Below are positions 1 through 12,900 of a stretch of DNA of 64,000 bases, piece after piece. How positions within the stretch are numbered: the first letter of the stretch is position 1; each line of letters begins with the position of its first letter. This stretch comes from Rhea pennata (taxonomy: Eukaryota; Chordata; Aves; Rheiformes; Rheidae), in contig NC_084672.1 of assembly GCF_028389875.1 (NCBI RefSeq), positions 3,695,501 through 3,759,500 of the forward strand, in the 5' to 3' direction. The notes under the pieces were generated by a model. It did no database searches. It was not told where the DNA came from and worked only from the letters and a program-made list of their open reading frames with translations. Both the position numbers and the translations under genes were made by a program.

Positions 1-939
1 AGGGATGGATGGGAATTTCTGATTTATTTCTGTGCATTTCTTCAGAAGAGACACTCTACCTCGATTTCTATGCAAAGTAAAAAATTTTAGAATGTCTCAT
101 TGTCTGTATTACAGTCTGTAATGCTGTACAGAGGCATAAACCTGAGTCTGTGATATTTGAAGAAAGAGGGTTTGAATTAAAATCTTGATTGGGTTAGCTT
201 AATCCTCTTCTAAAATATGAATACATGGTATGTGCGAACTGCTTCATAGATCACAGGACTCATGCATTAATATATCTCCCATAGAAATGAAGAACAGGTT
301 TATTTTGCGGTGTTTTGTTTTCTTCTTCTTCTTCTTTTTTTTTTTTTTTTTTTTTTTCCCTTAAGTGACAGATCCAGAAAAGCAGCAACGAATAGACAGG
401 CTAGTCTATAAAGCTGCCTTTGAGAATAATGTCTTTGGTTTCAGACCTAAAGAAGGGCTTGTAAGCCTGAAAGTTTGACTGCTTTTTCCAGTTAGTTAAA
501 TAAAAAATACAGCTTCTTTGCACAAACCATGCAGTTCTTCAGACCATAGTGCCTTCGCTTCTTAGAAAATAAATATAGTAGGAGCTTCGATCTCTTCTGA
601 TTAAAGGGAAACTGTAATGGCTCTCAGAAGACAGTGAAGCAGCTCATGAGTTATGGAAAGCTAAATATATCATAACATGTTGCAGCAGCTACAGATCTAT
701 GTGAACTCAAGAGATTTCTTAAAGCGATCTCTCTTAAAGAGATTCTTTCTTTTTCTCAGAGAAGGCTGTTTCTCATGTAAGCTTTCCCGGGGCTGCATGC
801 ACCTGGGGTTTTCCCTGGGGATTTGGATGTACCTGGAAGGAGTGGCCTGCTCAGGTACTGCTGCTGCTGATCTCGAGATTGCTCACACCCATGGCTGAGT
901 TCAGGGTGCTGCAACCCCCCTGTCAGGGTATGCACTTAC
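1..939 (-). other. PLEKHO2 intron 5 (partial)
   Basis: The intron runs off the left edge. It holds a (TTC)n run grading into a pure T tract at about 319-357. I see no exon of the final PLEKHO2 coding block here, on either strand. Confidence 0.85.
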
Positions 940-3900
940 CTCCTTGAGGTGGCTTCTCGTGGGTGGCCTGCGTCCTTGGGTCATTCTCACTCTGTCCCGA
1001 GTCACGTGGTCCAAGGAAAGGCTCTCGTCTACTTTCACCTTTAAGAGGGTGGAAGAGGAGCGAAAGGGGAGAAGCCCATTAATTTCTCAAGATATGCCTA
1101 TAGCATTCTCACTGTCACACATGATGGGGTTTGCATCTAGTGAAGTTTTTTGAATATTTCACCACTACAGTCTTCATCTCAGACTTTAGTCACAGTTTTG
1201 CTTGCAACGCCCTGCGTGTGTGAGATGAATGTTTTGGATATCCATCCTGTGGAGAGCTTTGTTCACCTAAAAGACACTTCAAATCACAGCATCCAACCTG
1301 CAGTGGTCTGTAATCACTAACTTTCCCTCTACCTACAGGGCAGGAAAGGGAGGACACAAGAGAGCTTTGTTGTGCTAGGCACAGCCAGGGCTTGGAACAG
1401 CTCCTGCATGTGGCATAGCACAGGACTGAAATTGCTGTTGCCATCTTAGAGGTGAAGGCCCATTAATAACCATGACCTGACTGTGAACTGTATCAGCAGT
1501 TCTTTGTAATAGACCTTCCCTTGTACAGCTCTAATGACTGCAGGAAGCTGAATAGAAGGTGTGAGCAGTGACCTGGATTAATTGCAACTGTGGCTAAATT
1601 AACAAATTTATTTTGTAGAATCAGATTAGAAATGCACTGCCTCCCACATGTGGGCTGTGGGGAGGGAGGTCTCAGCCCCCACAGGTATCTCTCTGTGCTG
1701 GCTCTGTGACTGCTTTGGCCACCCTCCCATACTGCCCAGGGCTGGGCAGGTGGGGGGGGGGGTGCTAAATCCAGCCCAACCTTGTGTCACTCCGAGGTTG
1801 CCCCTGGGGGTGGCTGGGGCTGAGGCACAGCAGCCAGAAATGGCTACGTAGCAGTTCTCTTCTTCCCTTGGCTCTCCTGCTGACTCCTGGGGACGGTCAA
1901 GGGTTGGGGTCAGTGCTCAGGTAGAGGGGCAGCACCGGTGACTGAGACTGATGAAATGTCAGCATGTCCTTGTTTTCCTTGTCTTTGCACCTACAAGTCT
2001 GTAGAACAGGAAAGCTGGCAAGGTCGAACAAGGATTTAAGAGGAAAAACGGGTCCCAATCCCTAGCTGATATGACAGGGCAGTTTTACAGATCTTTCAGT
2101 AGAGAACAGCTAATCCAAGCCAGCTGAGGGCTTGACTCTTTAGCTTGTGCCCAGTCTGCACAGAAAATTTAAATCTAAGGTCTGATCCTTACTGGAATGA
2201 ACTGGAATTAGAGGCTGCTCTCTCTGAGAATCTGGGTCTGTGTAAGAAGTATAACTCCAGGGCCACAGGGAAGGGAGGCAACCTGAGATCCCACTTTGCT
2301 GCGCTGAGTAAGGGGCGTGTGGCATTCACTGCACACGTGCCCACTGGAGAGCACGGAGCTAAGCGCCCTCCGGGCCCCACTGCGTCGTCACCAGCTTGCT
2401 ACAGCGCTGCGTTGCAGGACATCGCATCTCCCGCTCCGGGTAACATGAGAGCAGCCCTGACTGCTGAGCACTCTGCTGCTTGGATTTGTAACGTCTTCCG
2501 GGCTGCCTGCTAGTCCCAGCTGGTCACTTGAATTACACTTGCTGCTTCCCACTGGGTCCAGGGGCCCAAAGGACAGCCACATCATGCCACTAGCAAAAAC
2601 TTGACACTGAATGCGATCTGCCTAGGCAAAGGAGGAGCATGTTCCAGCCTCTCATCCAGCTTTTGTCCTGTGTGGAATAAATGTAAAGCCTGGATTTCCT
2701 AAAGGGGAGCTTTAGTTGCCATGATATAGCTGGAGCCTCAGCTTACTCCAGTTTCTTGTGAGCGTCTCTGAGTAACAGCCTCCAGCCCAAGCTTTCGGAG
2801 TTTGCATTCTCTAGCACCAATCTACTATGCTGAGCTCTTTACTCATTGCTTTGGTTTCCTTTGCTAAACAGATCTTGCTGATTTCTTCGTCCCCCTCTCA
2901 CCCTGCCCATTTCTTCTTGTGTCATTCCCAGGGTGGTGGTTTTGAGCACTTCCTTTCTGTTACTGAAACAACTGAAGAATAGATACTGCTCCTTTGGTTT
3001 AGTTCAGGGCTGGTGAAAAGCTGTGTGGAGCAAAGCAAGATTATGTCAGGCTCCAAGATGTGTGATTTTCATCCTCCTTCTGCACATCAGGATGAGAGGA
3101 GAGTTTGGCAGTGCAGGTGTGCTGGGAGCCGGGCATGTTTGGCCAAGGCCCCAGAGAGTAGATGGCCTGAGAAGCCATGGAATAACTTTCCACTAGACTT
3201 CTCTCTAAACTGCAGGCAGAAAAGCTGGCAGACTGGGTCACTTCAGATTCTTTCCAGTCTTGAAGGCTAGTCTAAATCCTAACCAAATACCTCAGTTTCC
3301 AGGCTTTCTGGTGCTGAGAATCATGGCAGTATGAGGAGGACAAGTCTTTCCAGGCTGCAGCCCACACACTGCCACAATTCAGAGCTGCAGCTGCTGCCGT
3401 GCAGCAGCTTCACTGGGGCCGATCCAAATCCCACTAAATCCACCAGACCATCTCCCACTGATTTCAGTGGGCTCTGGTGTCCCATGGCCCTCTCAGGGAG
3501 CACAGACCATTCCTCTGGCACACCATGTACTCATCCTGCTACCCCTGCCTCCCTGCAGCTAGAGGAAATGTAGCGTGATGTAGAAGGGTGGATGTTCTAG
3601 CTTCTCAGGGTAGGAACTGAAGTAATTAAAAGCCCCCAGCCTGCAGGGATGCAATTTAGTCTGCCTTGCCTACTAGCTATGAATGTGCTCTCGTTTTGTT
3701 TTGCCTGTGCCTGGCATTCAGGAAGGATAGGCAGCTTGGGGTATCAGGCAAGATCTGCTTTTAGTTCAAAAAGCAGTGAACAAGAACTGACACAGAAAAA
3801 CATAAGTTTGAAAACTGTTTGTCTTACCTCATCAAATATTTTGTTTTTGCCTCTATTGATCCCTTCATTAAGAGCTTTTATCCATGATTCCTTTTCTTCC

Positions 3901-6900
3901 GAAGTTGGAGCTTGAAATTTGATATCATGAACCTGTAAGAGCAGAGGGACAATTTTGCCTAAGCATTATTTGTCAAGAACAGAGCGGTAGCTCTCTGCAT
4001 TCTGTGTATCACTTCAGTTTCTTATGTAGCATTCAGTTCCAGGCTGTGTTTAAACTACAGATTCCTTTGCGCTTTAGCAAGTACTTAATTTCATAGCTCT
4101 CATGAACAGAATTTTGTTATGCTGAATAGTTTGTTGCTGTAGCTTTATTTTTTTCAACTGATAATTAAAGTAATAAGAAAATAAGAGTTTATTCCTTCTG
4201 CAAAATGCAGTTGTGAGTTGTTTATGCAGTGAGGGGTCAGACTGTATAGAGAATTAGACTGAAAGTCCAAGTCATTTTGTTGTTTTCAGGTGCAATAAGA
4301 TACTTTTAGCTCCAGCTTTTCCAGAGGCAGCAAGCAGAGAGCACTAGGAAACCTGCATGCTGTGGGTGCTGCCTGCTTCCCTGTTTCTGTGGTTCTGCAG
4401 AAGGGAACTGAGACAGGAATCCGGAGCTCTGACCTGGGCTGCATTAACCCTGATTCTGCTAACCATGGACATATCGAGGCATAAGGACAGCATGAGTGAG
4501 ACCAATTAATTGCATCTTTTTCCGCTTTGAATGAAAAAATAAAGCAGCAAACACTACAGACATCCATTTTGTGTATTTTGAACAGCTGGCCTAAAAGTAA
4601 GATACAAGGAGGCCAGATGAGGGAACTGGCAGCAGGTATGGGACACAAATAAGGACCGGAGCAATGGGAGATTTTATGCCCTGTCCTCCAGTCAGCTAGC
4701 TCTCTCCTTCCTCTGGGGGAGTCCCATGGCTTTGCTCACTGTTTGGAATCTCTTATTGACCAAGGCAGGAACAACAGATAGGGTGTTATGTATTTCAGTG
4801 TTGTATTCTCTGGGTGCTTCACCAGTATTACACAGCTTTGACCCAAAGTACACTTCAGGAGCAGTTATCATCTCCACATTACAGGTGACTTTATGGTACA
4901 GTGGCTTAGATCCAAACAGCTCTCTATGGTGCCTTACTGCATGTGCACATAAAAATATCCTGACACTGAAGAACATGATTTAAGTTGCAAAATTAAGCCC
5001 TGAAGAATTAGACAATCCCAAGCTTGCCTGGGTGGCCTTAGCTCAGCCTGCTGTGTACATTCCTTGTATCACCATCCCTAATGACATGGGTGGTACTTAT
5101 TCCTGAGTTATCCCATAGTGTGTGTTATCCTCATTGGTCAATAGGTCAGTATGTCTTATTGATTGTGCTTCTGCTCAGCCCTGCCCTGAAGACAGAATTA
5201 CTGATTCCCCTGATGACCTTTTCCTTGTAGCTCATCACTACAATATCTGAGGGCCTCACAAATTGCTTTTCAGAGCATCTGAGATTATCTCTCTCTCACA
5301 GATGGGGAGATGAGCCATGGAGAGGCTCATCCAAAAACAAAACAGTCTTTGGACCATTTTTTTTTCAGGGCATTTAACATCCTATAGGTATTATGAACAT
5401 TCTTGTTGCCTTCGTAAGCAGCTGTAGTCTCAGTCTTTTTAAAAAACTCAGAACGTTCTGAAATCAGACATCCAGAAAATGAGAACAGAAGTGGTAAGCA
5501 CCTGTAAAAAGTTTGGTGGAAGTACCTTGCCCAGGATAGCATAGGACCTTTTTTTGTGTATAATGTCCTAAGGCTGCTTAAAAAAAACAAAACCAAAAAA
5601 TTACAACAAGAAATACTGGGATTCCATGATGTGATATCCAGGAGGATCACAGCAGTGTTGGAACCTCCAGACTGTTTGAAATGAGGGTGACAAAATGAAC
5701 AGTGACTGATAGTCCAGTCCTCTTGACAGCCCCCTGTTTTGTTGACGGTACCTGGACCTGCAACTTCTGAAAACTTACACTGGTACCTATGATCTAAGTA
5801 CCATAGTGCATCCCCCTGTTGGGATGCTGTCACGACTAACGTAGTACCATCAGAAAATTTGCAGACCTAAAACCTCATCTCCTTGCACGCACTCCTGCTG
5901 TTTAGCCAGAAACCTACTGCCCTTCCTTTCCGCGTTTATTCCTCCAGTGCAACGAATAGCCATGGTTTTACATCTGCACATCACGTCACAAAGTGCAAGC
6001 CCCCGCAACCGGCATGGCAAGTAGGGAGTTAAGAAGCAATTTGGGGAAAGATTATTTATTTGATTAGTTTGCACATAAGGTGACGAGGCCACATGTCTTC
6101 CTAATAGCCCAGAGAAGAGGTTAGGGCATGAGCCACAGCACTCTGGAAAAAGAGCTCTTTGTCTGGGACGCAGAAGGATCATGCTAACCAGGGAACCTAA
6201 GGGAAGGCAAGGCTCCAAAACATAGTGACAGACAGATTTTGTTTTAGCCCAAGCAGGCCTGTTTTTGTGTGTGCTTAAAAACTTTTTTGTTTGGAAATGG
6301 TTTTGCCCCTAAGCTTTGTGATTAAAAAAGCTTATGAGAAAGCTCTACTTGTGAGCAGCTGAGCTGTTGCGCTGCCTGGCAAAGACCTGGCAGCCTGCAC
6401 CATGGTTTAGAAATCTTCGTACATGTTGTTCAAGAGCAGGATTCCTGCCTCACTTCAAGCTTCCTCTTCTAATGCCACTTTCTGTGCCTCATTCTTGGCC
6501 CCTGACAAAAGGCTCTGGCCTCCTAGAGCAGAGCCTGTGACTAAGCGCTGGTGTCAGTTAGCAACCGTGCGGCAGGGCACAGTGAAGGCTCTGAGGGATT
6601 GTTCATCATTAATGAGAAGCTGAGGTGTCCCTCCGGCATGCCACTGTGCACCGCACAATTTAACACTGACCGACCGCTGTGGCCACCTAACGCAGATCCA
6701 GCAGACAGTGGGGGAAGGGGACGGTTGTGGAAAGATGCTCCTGAGGCAACAGCACAGGACTCTGCGGAAGAGCCCTAAGTCCCCTTCCCGCTATTCAGAC
6801 TTGCTGTGTGAGGGAGGACAAACAGCACTCTGTCCGGGACCCCGCTCCCCCCGCTCGCTTTGTGGAGAGGGGCAGTGCGGACCAGCCAGATTCATGCTGC

Positions 6901-9900
6901 TGCAGCCCTGGTCCCTGCTTTGCTGCAGAAACAGCCAGAGAAATCCCTGCGCCTGTGATGTAGAAGGGGCAGCCTTGAGGGCTGCGGCTGGTTCCTTCCA
7001 GTACACCTGGTTCTCTTTCTTTGAAAACTTTTTTTTTTTTCCTCTTTAGAAGGAGGCCGACACTCACTGAGCGAACGGCAGGCTGCTGGTGCTCTGAGGC
7101 TGGCACCCGGGATGCTGCCAAACACTGCCCCATTGTTTCCTTGCAATCCCATGTCTGTCTACATCCATCTACGCCGCGTGTCTTTGACCCCGGGCAGCGG
7201 GGAGAGACAGCTAACAGAGGGTGGAGAGGAAGCTCTCTGTAAAGCAGGCGTCTGCAGAGAAGTTGCAGGAACAAGCTAGAGGAATTGGTCTCCATTCTTC
7301 CTGCCACTGGGGCTCTGTGCACTAGTGTGAGACCTCCAGGTCTTCTATGGACAAGGAACAAAAGGATTTCTCTTGTCTGTATTTTTACTCATCTGAATAG
7401 TCATAGGTATCGGGGATGTGCCTGAAGAAGGATGCACCATACACAACTTTAGGCAGGGTCTTTTGTCCAGGAGAAATTTTAGGCAGAAAGTCAGTGACAT
7501 GTAATCCAAAGCCAGAGGGCAGCAGGCAGGATAACACATTTGCTCTCTCCTGTTTGCTACACCAGCTGAGACTGAGTCATGGCATTAAGAGCAGCCTGGT
7601 GTGCCAGTAAAAGCTGTCATGGTGAAATCTAACGTGATAGTGATGACTGTAAGCCATGAATACAGTATGCAATTTACTGTAAGTTACTTCAGAGCACAGC
7701 ACAACCAGTCAGTCCCTGCTGAATCACTAGCTAAGTGTTGTGGAACAAGAGAGGCTCACACACAGGTTGCTGTCTGCCATGGGAACAAGCAGCAGCTCCC
7801 TGCTTGCTCCATGTCTTCTCAGCAACATCGGTCTTTCTTCAAGCAATGACCACCTCATGGTTATGCTGCCCCTGCTTTCCAGGAGACAGATTTGTTCCCA
7901 GGGCCAGTCTGTCATACCTGCATATCATTTAATAGACAAGCTCTGGAGAGTTGTATAGGTGCAGTTTAAGACATTTACCAGCACTAGCTCTCCGCTGAGA
8001 TGTTGCTGATCTGTAGCAGAGTTGAATGACAGAAACCTGTGCCTGGTCTTCAGCTGTTTCAGTGCAAAGTCTGGTATTGGCTTTAGTTGCCACTGGAATT
8101 GAGCTAAACTGGAGTGTGAACTGCTTGTTAATTGCCGGCTTAGGTGTGGGAACAAGTTTCCCTCTGCTGACTTTTGGTACTAAGTGGTCACTTCCAGCAG
8201 AGCGCAGCATCTCAAACCACCAAGACAAGTTGCATCAAAGTCTGTCTGCCAGGCATGAGGTTATCTCCTGCCTTCTGCATGAATTCAGGTTCTAATCAGG
8301 TTAGATCATGGATGGAGAAGTAGAAGCAACACAACTGCCAATTAGGGGATTTTTGCATTTTTTCTGCAGCTAACTGAGTTACCTCATCACTGGGAATAAT
8401 GAAGCTTCTCACTGAAACTTGGCCTGGGCAACCCCGGGAGCAGATGCAGCATGCAGGACAAATGTGCTTCACCACAGCCTACTGCAGGTTCCAGACTGGG
8501 CCCCAAGCAAAGGGAGCTGCACACACCACCAAAGTTGACTGAGGCAGAAGTGGGCAGTAGAAGTTTCCCCCCTAAACATGGGTGCTGGGTTTGTGCCTGG
8601 AAGTGTGAGCAATGGAGTTGTGGGAAGTTGGAGTACTTGCTCATAGACTCTTTTCCTTGCTACCACCCTCTTTCTTCCCTGTAGCCAAAGGCTTTCAGAC
8701 CTGCTGAATACCAAACTTGTGCCAATCTCTGTAGTCCTAGGCAATTTACACTAGGCATCGTGTACACCGCTCTCTGCATCATGAGTACATTTGAAAGTCT
8801 CCAAGCCAAGGTTGCTGCCCTCTCTTACAAGTTCTCTGCTCAGCTCTCTGTAGCCAACAGATTTCATTTAATTGCTGCAGATGGAACGAAGCATTTGAAA
8901 TTTCTAAAGAGAATGGGTCTTTTGCACATTTCCAACTTCCTTTACTGGAGACTTGAAGCTCAGGGGACAGCACTTTGTTTCAGCTGCACACAAGGAAAGT
9001 AACCAGCGCAAGCATGTGACATGCTCGTACTGTCATGGCTTAATGAAAATTTCACTGTTGTGACTATGGTAAGCAGAAGCTGAGGTATTTCCATCAAAGG
9101 TCACTTTTAGCAAGGCAACTTATTTATTCAGGTGCAATTCTAACTGCAGAGGGGTTTTAACTGTCTGATACATTGAAAGCAGAACTATGCAGAGCTCACA
9201 AATCCTTCAGACACTGGGGGTGGTCTGAATAGTTCCTGTTTTACTACGTGCTCTTTGCATATGTCCTCCACTCTTTGAAAATATCCCATCAAAGATTTCA
9301 AACTTGGTTTCCCCCAGAGCCAAACCTAGGTCCTTGTTTTCAAAAAGGAAACTCCCATTTATACACTGAAATAGAAATAGTCTTTCCTAGCTTGCTTCTA
9401 AGTCCCACAGGCTCTCTCACTTTCTTCATTTACTAGAAGGAGAGGAGGCGAAGAAAACTCAGCAAGACCCAGAAGACCCTGGCAAGCCAGTTCATAGGGT
9501 GATTTTAAGCTGCAGCACACACTGTGGATGGCAGCAAGTCTCCCAAATGGAAAATATTTAGCTGATACATATCACCACAGCTGCAATTTCAAAACAGAAA
9601 AAGGACAGTTGTGTACATTGGCCTCCTAATTAAAGCCCGTTATAACATCTGCAAAAGTATGTTGTGTGTCAACACCCTTACCAGATTCCCAGCCAAAAGC
9701 AGGGTGGGAGGAGAGCTACAAACAGGGAACTTTTCATTTATAAAAGCCCTTCCTTTCACCAAAAATGTCTTATAAAAAGTGGCCTCTATCTAGGTTTCCA
9801 TTTAAATAGTAGCATAACAAACAGGGGAGCTGTAAATATAGCAGCATGCGACAAGCCATGAAGTTAACCTTTTGGTGCAAATTTTAGGCTTATCTTTCTC

Positions 9901-12900
9901 CTAGCAAGATACGAAAAGTTTAGGAACAGATCTCACTCTTTATTGAATCATGCATCAGTGCAGAAACATATGCAGCTATTACACTTTACCCCTCTAAGTA
10001 ACATATTTGCAAATAATAATAATTTATACTATGTCACCCAGCCCTGAGCACACAGGCTTTTACTGGCCTCCCTGGGAAAAGATATGAACACAGATGGCAC
10101 AAAGTAGCCAGAAGGCTTCAGTGGAGACAACTGTAGGGGTTCAGGCACCCGCTAGGAAGACCACCAAGTCCAGCAGAGTTAGGCAGTTTTGATCTAGGAT
10201 TGACATTATCTGTGCTTAACCAAATTGCGAAATAAATGCTAAACCTCCACTGAACTGGAGAGACTTACTGCTCTTGTGTCCCAGTGCTAGACAGGAGCTC
10301 ACCAGCATGGGGCTAAAATCTCCAGTCTACTATAGCCTACGTGTGTGGTGCCTGATTTCACTTCTTTCCCTGATACAGACTGGATCCACTTGCAAAACAA
10401 ACATCATTTACCTTCTCTCTCCACCCTCCGCCCCCTTGTTCACATGCATGTTTTGGGGCAGGACAGTCCTTGTTTTGTTTTGAGTGAAGTTTAACACGTG
10501 ACACTGTGAACTCAGCTGGGGTCTTGATACACTATTACATGAATAAACACTAAGTGATTGGAATGAAAGAACAACAATGACAACGATGACTAAACAATCT
10601 CCATTTATTTCAACTAGATGGAGCTAAGGGAATGCATGCAAGCTGCCATTTTTGGCTGTTCATATTCTCATGGAAATTAATACATTTTGTCCATCACAGC
10701 GTATTAGTTCTGCATAGGGAGATGGAATAAGATCTCTTAGGCCAATAAAATCACATGGGAATTAGAATGTAAATAAAATGTGAGATGCCTCGGAACAACA
10801 ACAGAAGCATCCTAGCCCATAAAGATGATGAGAATCTCTTCTAGATTCTGCCCAGGAATGTAAGGCTGTAGAGTTTTGTGAATTCTGCAAAATATCTTTT
10901 CTTCTGTGAGCTGTTTGATTCCAAGCTACTTGGCACTCGAGTTTCTCAAATCAAGGCTTCCAACTCCAGGAATTGTCTCAGTACACTGACTAGGAGCACT
11001 GATTTCACTGCAACTTAGGCAAAGCTGCTGCATGCATGCTGGCTCGGGCAGGGACACTTCTCTGCCCACAGCCCCCAGAAGAGCAACAGGGTATGGTCAC
11101 TCTCCACTGCTGAGAGAATACTGGAAGAAAGGGGGTGACAAGGCAGGAAAAATGCCAAGAGAAAAACTTCCCCTAAGAAGCTGAGTAACAGGAAGACCCT
11201 TTCCCTGCCACAAGAAGAAAGAAGTAGCATCTTCCTTACACATCACAGACCACTCACAGCTCTAGATCATTTCTTTACAGCTGCCATACAACTGTATCTC
11301 CGAACCTTTCACTTCCAAAGCACCTGCTCTGGGCAGAGCTGCCTGGGGGCACATTTTGGAGCTGGCAGAATTTAAAATGAAGAGAAAGGCAATCCTACCT
11401 TCTTACCCGGGGAGCGGATTAAAATGAAACGGTTTTTCTTTTTCAGTAGTGCACGCAGCTCCTGGCACTTGTCGTAACTCTCCAGTTCCACTGTTTCTAT
11501 GCATTTCTGTTCATCCTGCAGAGATGGAATGAAACATTATTATGAGCACGAGGCACTGAAATCAATCATGTACCATCAAACACTGCATGTCTTCCTATGG
11601 CATCTGTCTGAAAGCTCTTTTGCCTTAAAAATAATCAGCATAAATCAGGCTGGTATCTCACTAAAATCAGGCTGGTATCTCACTAAGAAAACACACTAGT
11701 CTCTAGGCTACAGACCTAGAGACTGTTGTCTGCAGTGGCTGAGCAAATAACATGCTGTGGACAGTTACACCAGCCTCTGTCTGCTCTGTTGGCCTCATCC
11801 TGGGATTTGCAGCTGGGGACAAGGTATGGAAGATTTTTGCCCATCATCCTGCCCTAACACATTGCACTCTTATAAAGCTTCCTGGCAGGATCTCAAAGCA
11901 CTCCCCAAGTTTTCACTTAGCTTGACCACACTACCCTTTCCCCACAATGCATGAAGCAGGTGTTATTCTGCTTTTTCGTAGGGAAAATGGGACGGGCAAA
12001 ATGACGGACCGAGTCTGTGGCAGAGCAGAGATAAGAGTGAGCCCTGCTGACACGCTGAGCCGAGGCCGTCTGGCCCTCGTGTGAGCAAGGGCAGTGGGAC
12101 CATGTGCTACTGGAACACACATCTCTTGTAGCTGTGCTCTGAGCTGTCAAAATGCTTAGGATTGAAAATATGGTCCCACAAAGCCAGCAAAACTGTCAAG
12201 GCCAGTGTCTCACTGGGGAATATTTCTCTCTGGTGTATCTCCACTGATGACTGCACACCACAAACTTGGCTCGTTCCTCCTAATAACATAACTAAAATTC
12301 CACACGTGGTGCGTGGCTCAGTTCAGCTGCAGAGCACCATCCCTCTAGTTCCTTTAATAGGAATTGCGGGATAGCACTGAGCAGATAGTATTCATCATGT
12401 CACAGTAGTCCAGAAGAAACCAAAGCTCCTTTTTGCTAAGTTTTACACAAACACGCAGTGAGGATTGCAGAGCAGCTCTTGCCACTAAAGTGCTATAGTC
12501 AGCATGTCTCATGAACCTATCACCATCCTAAATTAAAACCTCCGGCCGTGACCGTTCCGAGCTCAGGCTCCACTCCGAAGCCAGCGCCTCGTACCAGTAT
12601 GTATTTTTATTTAGCAATTACTGTAGCAGAGGAGGGGTGTGGGATGAGGAAATGTGTCGTAGCCAGGAAGTTACTGCGTGGCTGGAGGCAGGGAATGGAG
12701 AGTTCAGAGGGAAGTGGGCTGCAGGGAATTTCCTCCATTTACCACTTGACATTTAAGTCACTGTGCAGAGCTCAGGCTCTGTTCAGTTTTTTTAACCCTC
12801 TTATTTGGAGACGGGGCCCAGCCAAGCTCATGCGGGATGCAGAGTGAGTTCTGAGCCGCTCAGGGATGTCTGGATCTAATTTAGGTTTATTATTTTAATG

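Noticed and set aside
5327-5833. 168-codon minus-strand open frame in PLEKHO2 intron 3
   Set aside because: No recognisable domain, atypical composition and no splice context; consistent with chance or an old repeat.
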